The position numbers were made by a program, and so were the translations under genes. The notes beneath the pieces are model-generated. The model did no database searches. It was not told the origin of the DNA and worked only from the letters and a program-made list of their open reading frames with translations. Source: Massospora cicadina (Eukaryota; Entomophthoromycota; Entomophthoromycetes; Entomophthorales; Entomophthoraceae). Taken from it: a DNA stretch of 64,000 nt. Position 1 is the first letter of the stretch. Each line of letters opens with the position of its first letter. The stretch covers positions 1 through 64,000 of the forward strand of contig JAKSZP010017497.1 in assembly GCA_022478985.1 (NCBI GenBank), read 5' to 3'. This document shows, piece after piece, positions 56,375-64,000 of the stretch.

Positions 56375-56937
56375 TGTCACAAATCTGATATTACTGGATG
56401 ATAATTGTGGGACAGCTAGGGCGGATAGGGAAGAATCCGCCAAACATGATATCAGTAATGATTATTCAAGTGCCTCAAGATGAGGCGATATTGGGATATA
56501 ACGCGTTATTATTGGATCGCCTCTAAATAAGGCAATATGACAATATGGCGATGTTAACATTTAATAAATACAAAATAAATTACCTACAATTAGGGCGATA
56601 GAGAATTAGAGAATAACAAGCCAAAATTGAGGAGAATCAGCGGAATAGAATAGCCCAATCTATGAGAGCGGTATCATCCAAAGCTGCTGTATATAAGTGA
56701 GATGGGCGATTGAGAGAAGGAGGTTGTTTTTAGTAGAGAAGAGAGCGGAACTGCAAAAAATTGCTGTATTTATTATAATAATTAAAAGAGTCAATTGGGT
56801 GATTTATCCTATTTTTAGTATATTTTCATGTGTGTCTGAAGGACCAACAATCCCCACATCATCTGTCTGTTGCTCAGTGGGCTTGACCTGTATGAACAAT
56901 ATGGTGGATCTTAACAATACCATCAAATTTTACAACA
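56375..56937 (+). repeat. 3' LTR of E4
   Basis: TGTCACAAATCTG to TTTTACAACA, followed by the target duplicate ACAAG. Confidence 0.93.
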
Positions 56938-56942
56938 ACAAG

Positions 56943-57137
56943 ATTCAGGGATCTTTAAAGGATTTTCTTGAACTTCTTGAAGTGTGACAATGGGTGGACT
57001 TCCCATTTAATCATCTTTTTCACTATCTCCATTGTGCACCCTGTGGGTGACACTATATATCAGGCTATCTTTCATAGTATGATCAATTAGTTTTAGGTAT
57101 CGTTAAAGATCAGGTGAGCTCCCTATAGTGAGCACCA
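56943..57137 (-). pseudogene. H gag start and primer-binding site
   Basis: On the minus strand, TGGTGCTCACTATAG (57137-57123) follows the H 5' LTR after three bases and is the primer-binding site. The next 180 bases to 56943 are the leader and start of gag, broken by E4. There is no long open frame. Confidence 0.55.
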
Positions 57138-57140
57138 GCC

Positions 57141-57897
57141 TGTTGGACTTCTGTTTTAATCTCGATGATGTTATGCCAAAGAATCCCAACAGTCTATACT
57201 TGAGGCCATTTAAGTCGCATGCCAAGTATACTTATATTTAAAATGACGCTAAGTCAAGCTTATGTCCAATCACTTAAATTATCCATCCTATGGTAAGTAT
57301 GGTGAAGTGGACTTATTGCAGTCAAGTATCAAAACAAGATATAAATATAAAATAACTTTGTTAGAGTATATAATAGGTTTTTTTACATGTCTCAAATAAC
57401 ATTATATACCTAAAATGAAATGGATAATAGAATGTGAATATGTGGGGATTCCATAAGGGAGGCTCTTGGTCAGGCTATGAATTCTGGAAGGTATAGTGCC
57501 TTTGTGTCATTTATTTGATAGGAAATATTTTGAGGTTAATACCCAAGATAGATGAGACTGGGGGTCACTTAGATATAATTTGGCAGCTTCTTGATAAATA
57601 CCCTTTTCCTAGTTTGTCTTAGTATGCTGCCTCGAATGCCATCTTGAGTAGTTGTCACTAGACCTACTGTTGATCCTTCATTATAACTATGCAGGACTTC
57701 ATCTCAAGTATTTTAGGCTCAAGTTGATCTGATGGAATTTTTCTAGGGTTATTTTGAGTCATATTGACTAGCAAATTTTCCAGGAAACCTATTTAATTAA
57801 CTCCTTTAACCTCCTTCTTAGGTCTAGGTTCAATTTTGTTGTGGGAGTTGAATGGTAAATAATCTTCCCATAATGTCTGATACTGGAATATCTGACT
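57141..57897 (-). repeat. 5' LTR of H (right end)
   Basis: Partner of 19427-20179. Similarity runs from TGTTGGACTTCTG to ATATCTGACT and stops there on both sides. Confidence 0.8.
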
Positions 57898-58344
57898 TGC
57901 CTATAGTATCAGGGACACAGTTACCACAGTTTGCAGCACCATCCTAACATATGAAGCCTAAATTGAAAATATTTTCTATAGGGATAGAATTCAATAAAGT
58001 CAGCAGGTTCCAAAACCACCTGAGCAATTTCAATTAATATATCAGAGTATACAAAATCTTTCCTTTATCTGATCTGAAGGTCAAATCATATGCTGCTCTG
58101 AGGATCACCAGGAGGCTATGTGGTACAACCTGGAACATGAAGGGTATAAGTCAAGATCCTTGTAAGGAACAAATAAAATGGAGGATTTGGTGGACTGGAT
58201 GATCCAGTACAACGCATTTTCTGGCAGGGCAGTTTTGCTATGGGTATGCTGATGCCCCACATTGAAGCATCTTTTGGGGGAGCTGAGGACATCAGATTAT
58301 GGGGTAATGAAAGTTCTGGGTTACTATTCTAACTTTACCTTTTT
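57898..58344. other. unassigned flank right of H
   Basis: No recognisable gene. A short plus-strand frame around 58170-58325 (MEDLVDWMIQYNAFSG) looks faintly gag-like, but it is too short to call. Confidence 0.4.
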
Positions 58345-58588
58345 AGTACTAGTGGTGCTCAACCCAAAAGGGAAAGCCGCCACACATCTTTATTTGCAAA
58401 TGGGCCTAACAAAGGGATTATCATAAAATGAAAAGTTTCTGATATAGCCCCTAGGTTATCATCCTAGGAAGCCATATCAGATGGCGAGGAGGCTTTGGGG
58501 AAACTTTTGTCATGAGCCCGCTTTAGCTGGTGGACTATGGCAGACAGCATTGGGGTGGGAGCATCAGTGAGATGGGGCATAAGCAGGT
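58345..58588 (-). mobile_element. X element, third copy (3' end only, minus strand)
   Basis: Reverse complement of about 18220-18465: plus-strand TTTTTAGTACTAGTGG (A-tail side), GCCGCCACACATC, CAAAGGGATTAT, then the end of the second ORF (AGGAGGCTTTGGGGAAACTTTTGTC). It is cut at 58588 by the LTR that starts TGTCACAA. The remainder would lie beyond the window. Confidence 0.6.
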
Positions 58589-58925
58589 TGTCACAATTTT
58601 GATATGACTGGACAATAATGTTGGGACAGTCGGGCAGAATCTGCCAACATAATATCAGTTACATATATTTGAGTGCCTTGAGATAAGGCGACGTTGATAT
58701 TCAATGAATATGAAGTAAATTGCCTACAAATAGGGTGACAGCGGATTAAGAATAACGAGCCAAATTTGAGGAAAATTGGCGGAATAGAATAACCCAAGCA
58801 ATGAGAAATAGTATCGCCTGAAGCTGATGTATATAAGTGAAATGGGCGATTAAGAGAGTAGGTTTTTTAGGGCAAGACGAGTGGGACAGCAAAATGTAGC
58901 TGTATTTATAAAATAAATTAAAGAG
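58589..58925 (+). repeat. E4-family LTR, cut by LINE B
   Basis: TGTCACAATTTTGATATGAC matches the start of the E4 3' LTR, and similarity runs to AAATTAAAGAG, where E4 LTRs continue TCAATTGGG. At that point LINE B begins. Whether this is a solo LTR or the edge of a full element cannot be told from the window. Confidence 0.75.
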
Positions 58926-59004
58926 CTTTTCTTTCTCGTTGCAATCACTTTAGTTACTATAATTTGATTTGAACAGCAAATTTGGATAATCACACACAGG
59001 AAGG

Positions 59005-60378
59005 ATGGGTGACTTTAATAACAAAAATAATACAACATGGGCGAGCGTCGTGGCAAGCGGTGCGCTTAATGGTGCAACTAAGGGCAAGAAAAGCCCTGCT
59101 GGGGGATCAGGAACCCAATCTGCAAAGAAATCGCAAACTCAGACACCATCTGGGTTTATGGTATTTACTGTAAAGCACGTGCAATACATGTACATTCATT
59201 AACTAACCTTTGTCAAAGGTAAAACACGGGATTAGACTCTTCCTTGGGGATGAGTCACCAACCCTGTGGGAGAAAACATGTGAGGCACAGCCCTCACTTT
59301 TCCCTCACACGGTGTACGTAGCCACCAACATGGGCTGCAGCTGGATCAATATTAGTTTTGAAACAGCCGATGAAGCTGATGCTGCAGCAAAAATCTGCAT
59401 GGAAATTGCCCTCCCTGAGGGCAAAAAAATTGTGCGCACCATGTGCACCAGATGGAACAAAGCAAAAACTTTGTTCATCTCATTTGACTCGCTCCCCACC
59501 AACCTTCCTCATAAGGTAATTGAGGAGGAGCTCTGCAAAGGTCTTGTGGCCTATGGAGAAATCCAACAACTTGAATTACAGCGATTTCGCTTAATTCCTG
59601 ACCTGTGCACAGGCAAAGCTATCGCTATAATCAACCCCTTTCCCAGAAGTGGAAGAGGATTTATCCAGAATTCCCCGCGCAGCAGAATTTCAATTTGCAG
59701 ATGGGGGCCAGTCAGCTGCATTCCGAGTTACACCAGAATGCGCACCACCCATTTGCAACCACTGTGGCTCACTGGGCCACAAGGAACATGCATGCCCTGT
59801 AAATGAGGGCTTAATGGAAAATGATTTTTGTGAAGAAGCTATGGATGAAGATAATGAAAACTTCACCAAAATGACTGATGGCCACCACCCATTCCGCTGG
59901 GGTGAAGATGGACTATACTCCATCGTGGACCCATTACAAGTAAACAGCGTAAAGCAGCACAAAAAGCCCGCAAGAGAGCAGCGGCTGAAGCGGCGGCACA
60001 CGCGGAATCCGCCATTAACCACGGAAAAATTCAGGAGGATATTTCAGATATTCACCAAACCAACCAATCAGAACAATATGCCCAGGTCGAAAATTTTCAC
60101 AGTAACCAGACTGAGCCACAAAGCGTCATCAGTCATGCACATACTGAGGAACAATGCAACTGCAATTTGGGTGAAAATGTGGTGCACAATGCAACAAAGT
60201 TGAACCTCAAAAATATAAAATCCAATCAACAACCCGCATCAAATCAACATGAGACCTGTGCAGGAAAAGTTGATGCAAATGCAAAAAACTGCAATTCCCT
60301 TGAATCATTGGGTCAGATCAAGGAACCAACAATGGCAGTGAAAGAGTTGGAGTATAGACACGGAGCATGGCCAAAATG
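59005..60378 (+). pseudogene. LINE B ORF1
   Basis: The N-terminal open part (59005-59202) begins MGDFNNKNNTTWASVVASG, is basic and has TKGKKSP. The frame 59210-59806 continues with TVYVATNMGCSWINISFE, DEADAAAKICMEIALPEG, KTLFISFDSLPTNLPHK and CTGKAIAII. After a frame change the knuckle CNHCGSLGHKEHACP appears (frame 59649-60203), then a charged Lys/Gln-rich tail to about 60378. Same layout as LINE A ORF1. The frame breaks lie in different places, so neither break is likely to be a conserved programmed frameshift. Confidence 0.72.
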
Positions 60379-60424
60379 AGCTGTGATGGGATAGGACCAG
60401 AGGGTCCTCCCAACTGCTCTTGAG

Positions 60425-61440
60425 GCGCCACGGGCACCTCAGTGCCAATAGGGACATTAAATATCGCGGGAGCCAGGGCTCATATGTCCCAAGCCAAAAA
60501 GCTGGCATTCCTGTGAAAACCTCATGTAGACATCTTGGCCATCCAAGAAACCCACTGCCTACAAGGGGAAGAAGAATCCTGGTCAACCAGGGTCGCACCA
60601 TCACAATCAGTATGGACATCTCACTGTGGGGTGATAGTCCAAAACAACAAAAAATTTAAAATTACAAATTCATCATCACACTTGCACGGTCGAGTCCTGG
60701 TAGCAACAATCACATGCCAAGATGAAATAATATCGTTAGCATGTATCTATGCACCGTGCACTGCAACCAAGAGAAAAAAAATTTTGAAAAAATTTCTACC
60801 CTCACCCTCCCACCAGATATCATGTTAGGCGATTTCAACTGCTGGGATAACCCCAATACAGATTGATGGCCTAATCCCAGGGGATACCCACCTGGACACA
60901 TTGAATATCGCACAATGAAGGCATCTCTTGACTTACAGGATACTCTTCCTCCCAATTCACCAATCCTTCCCCTTTATGACAAGACCCAACATTCATGAGG
61001 GACTGCTCATATCAATGAGTCGTATTAACCACATCCTCATCCCACAATCCACCACCCAAGAATCTCCAAATTTACAACAGAAAAGATCAATTATTCTGAT
61101 CACCAATTAGTTATGGTGCATTTAGCGCCAACCCAATCCCACACACAGGTGTCGCCTTGGAGAAAGCTTCACCTAGAAAATATAAGATTGCCTGAGATAT
61201 CTGACTGGGTTGAAAACAAGGCTACAAACCCAGAATTCACAGCCCCATTCACTTCAGATCCCATCAGAACATGGAAAAATTTCAAAAAAGATTTAATCAA
61301 CAAAACCTGACATATTGCATCATGCAAGTACACCGTGGACACAGCCAAAATCAAGCGTGCCTTGGCAGAACTAGACCACCTGGAAATAAATACTCCAAGA
61401 TCTGGCTATAGCCCTAATTGGGGACGCAAATGGGCAGAAA
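60425..61440 (+). pseudogene. LINE B ORF2, endonuclease domain
   Basis: VGTLNIAGARAHMSQAKKLA, VDILAIQETHCLQGEEESW (catalytic Glu), CGVIVQNNKKF, IISLACIYAP, LGDFNCWDN (GD.N), and YSDHQLVMVHL, where the SDH motif is complete. Stops and frame changes interrupt between blocks (for example near 60519, 60867 and 61108). The residues needed for the nuclease are all readable, unlike LINE A, where SDH is SNH. Confidence 0.75.
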
Positions 61441-62620
61441 TTTCAGCCTGACTTAACATTCTCATCTTTGAACACCAACACAGAATCAAAGTATTGAACA
61501 AAGGTAAGTTCATAAAGGAAGGAAAAACCTGTTTGACATACTTTTTCTGACAATTCCACTCCTGCAGAAACCAGCCCACATGCACACAGGTCCGCAAGAC
61601 CAACGGCACTGTGGCAACTGACCCTGAGGAGGTCAAGGCGGAAGTACACCACTATTACACCGAATTATATCGCGATATGCCAACAGATCCACAAAAAATT
61701 TATAGAATTTATTCAAACTGCCAAGATACAAAGTACACCACCAAATTACAATATACTATCCCTTATCACACAGGAGGAGCTATGGGAAACAATTCGCGGT
61801 GCACCACGTAGGAAATTCCCAAGGCCTGATGGGATACCCTACGAATTTTACAAAAAATATTTTCAACAAATCGCCCCCCTCCTATTGGCGTCAATGAACC
61901 AGAGTTTGTTGGAAACACGCCTATTACCAGGAGGCCATGAATCCTACGTTATAACCTTGTATAAAAAGGGTGACAAGTTGGACCTGGCCAACTGGCGCCC
62001 AATTGCACTCTCCAACACTGACACAAAAATTCTAACAAAAATTCTAGCAGCTAGATTAGGCGCAATTGCATCTGACGTCCTATCACCCAACCAGTTTAAG
62101 TTTATACCAGGGCGTTCAATATGGAACAACATTCACCCTGTTGCAAACATTTGCCAATCCAAAGCAACTGGTGCCCTGGTCTTCTTGAATCAGAAAAAGG
62201 CGTATGACCGTGTTAGCTGGCCATACCTAAAAGAATGTCTACATGCCTTCAAACTCCCACCAAGATTCATAAAATGGGCGATGCTCCTAACAGAATCTGC
62301 AACCATGGCTGTATGCGGCCCTGGATTCCTAACAAACAAGATTAAACCACACAGAGGGCTCAAACAAGGGGATCCCCTCAGCCCACTGCTATAAAATTTC
62401 AGCTTTGACCCGCTCCTCCGAGTAACTGACTCACATCTCATGGAGAAAACCGCACAAGAACAACCAACAGTCAAGATACTGGCCTTTGCAGATGACTGCG
62501 TAGCAGGTATAGCAAACAATGAAGATGCCCGACAGCTGGAACACACTCTAGAGGAATACTCCAAGGTGAGCAATGCATCGCTCAACAAAAGGAAGACAGA
62601 AATCATTTTCTAAGGTAAAT
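61441..62620 (+). pseudogene. LINE B ORF2, reverse transcriptase domain
   Basis: The open frame 61885-62394 reads YVITLYKKGDKLDLANWRPI, NTDTKILTKILAARLG, FIPGRSIWNNIHPVANICQS, NQKKAYDRVSWPYL, RGLKQGDPLSPLL; a TAA then replaces the expected Tyr. After it come FSFDPLLRVTDS and the catalytic FADD at 62485-62496 with CVAGI. Apart from that stop, the domain is continuous over more than 230 codons. Confidence 0.87.
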
Positions 62621-62689
62621 ACACAAACAATTGGGCCACAACATCAGAACCTCACACCAACACTTGAAGAAAGAACCCAATTATATTAC

Positions 62690-63997
62690 CCTTTGCAACA
62701 CCTCCCACCACCACTCCTGTCCGACACCTTAGAATCTGGCTAGAATCAGGGGGATATGCTAATGAGACAATGGAAAGCAACCTGTTACAACGGGTATCCA
62801 AACGCGTCGGCTCCTTCAAGGGAAGAACCCCAGGACAAACAGGACGAGTTACAGTTGCTAACTCGCTCATCCTCCCAATACTGTGGTACCAGGCCCATGC
62901 GATAGCCTTCTCACCTACCTTTATAACCTCAATTCGCGCGCTTATCCAGGGCTGGCTGTGGCCTGGCTCTCACCCTCCTATACGGATGGAAACACTATTT
63001 GGCCCACACTCAAGCGGAGGCATGGGACTAATAGATTTTGAGAGCCATGCCAATCACATCCTAGGTACCTGGATAAAGGAAATCCTTGCTCCAGACCTCC
63101 CGCAACAACATTGGTCCAGAGCAGCAAGGACTAACTTTGCATAGGCGCTCAAATTAACCAGCCCACATAGTCCACCCAGACTACTTTCATACCTTGCCAA
63201 GCACCCTACTGCAACAGGTCCACATGGAACCTCCCCTCATTTCAAACATATCCTCCAAACTATCCGCCGTATGGGATGGACCATAGAGAACATGGGTACT
63301 ATACAGGGAAGGGGACGACCCAGCCCCCAATTCAAATTAAGAAACCCAGAAAACCACCCCCAGAGGGATATGCTCACAACAACCCCAAGCATAGCTAGGA
63401 TAGAATAACTAGATATGCTGGACATTCCCTATGATTTAACTACACAGAAAGCAATGTGGAAAATGACACACCACCCAATCCTACAACCAAGGATAAGAGC
63501 AAACGCCTGGCGCTGGTCGAGAAGGACCTATAGGACGGCGGACTGCTCCAACTCCCTCCACAAAACATGTGCAGTATGCGGAGGGGAGGGATCCCTACAT
63601 TACCGCCTAGAAACATGCCCCCCAACCAAAGCTATATGGCAGGAAGTCGCACGCCTGCTCAAGATTCAAAACGAACAGGAATTCTCGATATCAAAGAGTA
63701 TCTTCGCGCTCCAGATCGAGTCACCAATCCCATCTACCCTCCGCTCCCTAATAATACCCATAGCAATGTGGACAATACACACAATTGCATTAGATGCGTT
63801 TAAGTGCACGAGCCACCAATCCTAGGATTATTAACAGATTCCATGTCCACTTACTAGAGCACTTCCAAGCCTGGCTCTATGGATATATGAGACCAAGACA
63901 AAAAGCGCTCATAGAATCATGGTTCCCACTCTGGTTCCTCCACACAGACCCTTTCCTTCACACCTGCTCCATAGCAGGGGAAACCCCCTTGGAGTAG
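62690..63997 (+). pseudogene. LINE B ORF2, C-terminal region (partial)
   Basis: VRHLRIWLESGGYANETM, then LIQGWLWPGSHPPIRMETLF, GPHSSGGMGLIDFESHA, a stop near 63142, and WRWSRRTYRTADCSNSLHKT followed by CAVCGGEGSLHYRLETC, the same C-x2-C-x7-H-x4-C motif as LINE A. MWTIHTIALDAF closes the open frame at 63825, and a shifted frame continues AWLYGYMRPRQKALIESWF to the window edge. Confidence 0.8.
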
Positions 63998-64000
63998 TGC

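Larger units (their letters stand above)
50382..56937 (+). mobile_element. E4: full-length Ty3/gypsy element inserted in H gag
   Basis: LTRs 50382-50941 and 56375-56937 (about 0.56 kb), flanked by perfect ACAAG (50377-50381 and 56938-56942). At 6.56 kb it is the most compact element and has no antisense ORF. Gag, protease, RT, RNase H and integrase are in order. Key catalytic residues of three enzymes have been replaced. A further partial LTR of the same family lies at 58589-58925. Confidence 0.93.
19427..57897 (-). mobile_element. H: host Ty3/gypsy element broken into six pieces by nested insertions
   Basis: Two similar 0.75 kb repeats at 19427-20179 and 57141-57897 are its LTRs. Read on the minus strand from the right, the pieces between the later insertions give: primer-binding site and gag start (57137-56943), gag and protease (50376-47553), linker (38429-38022), RT, RNase H and integrase N-part (31793-30055), integrase C-part (20900-20180), polypurine tract, LTR. 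Each junction carries the inserted element's own target duplication. Without the insertions H is about 7.4 kb, a normal Ty3 length. No TSD was seen outside H (TAAGG left, TGCCT right). Confidence 0.72.
58926..64000 (+). mobile_element. LINE B: APE-type non-LTR element, nearly complete, cut by window end
   Basis: Starts CTTTTCTTTCTCGTTGCAA exactly like LINE A and aligns with it to FLHTCSI near the window end, so only the last part of ORF2 and the 3' UTR are missing. It is more diverged and more AT-rich than LINE A and carries more stops. Confidence 0.85.

Noticed and set aside
19422..57902. Target duplication around H
   Set aside because: TAAGG on the left and TGCCT on the right do not match; the element may be too old, or one end may have recombined, so no TSD is claimed.

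Overview
This window looks like a eukaryotic transposon graveyard, most likely from a repeat-rich filamentous fungus. That is inferred from the mix of Ty3/gypsy elements, an APE-type LINE and tRNA-derived SINE-like pieces; an oomycete or plant cannot be excluded without a search. I see no host protein-coding gene, rRNA or CRISPR. Almost every reading frame belongs to a retroelement broken by stops and frameshifts.

Layout. Positions 1-1930 hold the 3' end of a Ty3 element (E0). A 0.9 kb repeat (Y) lies at 2290-3190. E1 is a complete but dead Ty3 element (5250-15040, + strand, 1.15 kb LTRs). A second Y copy (16170-18960) is split by X (16558-18462), a LINE relative with an ORF1-like gene and no endonuclease or RT. 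From 19427 to 57897 there is one minus-strand Ty3 element (H), cut into six pieces by later insertions. E2 (20906-30049, + strand, TSD TCAGT) sits in its integrase. A minus-strand X copy (31801-38014, TSD ACTAGTG), itself holding a full-length LINE (LINE A, 31911-37197), sits upstream of its RT. E3 (38430-47547, minus strand), which contains two solo LTRs with perfect 5 bp TSDs (GAGCT and GGTCA), sits in its protease/RT linker. E4 (50382-56937, + strand, TSD ACAAG) sits in its gag. With these removed, H is about 7.4 kb, with LTRs at 19427-20179 and 57141-57897. At the right edge a third X copy was hit by an E4-family LTR, which was in turn hit by LINE B (58926 to the window end).

How the parts work. 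The Ty3 elements have the order LTR, primer-binding site, gag (coiled coil, capsid-like part, CCHC knuckle), protease, RT, RNase H, integrase, polypurine tract, LTR. All five visible primer-binding sites are variants of TGGTGCTCACTACAG, so the families probably share a primer tRNA. LINEs A and B encode an ORF1 with an RNA-binding-like part and a CCHC knuckle, and an ORF2 with endonuclease, RT and a C-terminal Cys/His motif.

Most interesting. (1) E0, E1 and E2 carry an extra antisense reading frame between integrase and 3' LTR. Its N-terminus is recognisably shared, which suggests a conserved accessory gene transcribed against the element. (2) X is a repeated ORF1-like LINE relative with an unrecognised second reading frame conserved between copies. 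(3) The TSDs allow the insertion order to be read directly.
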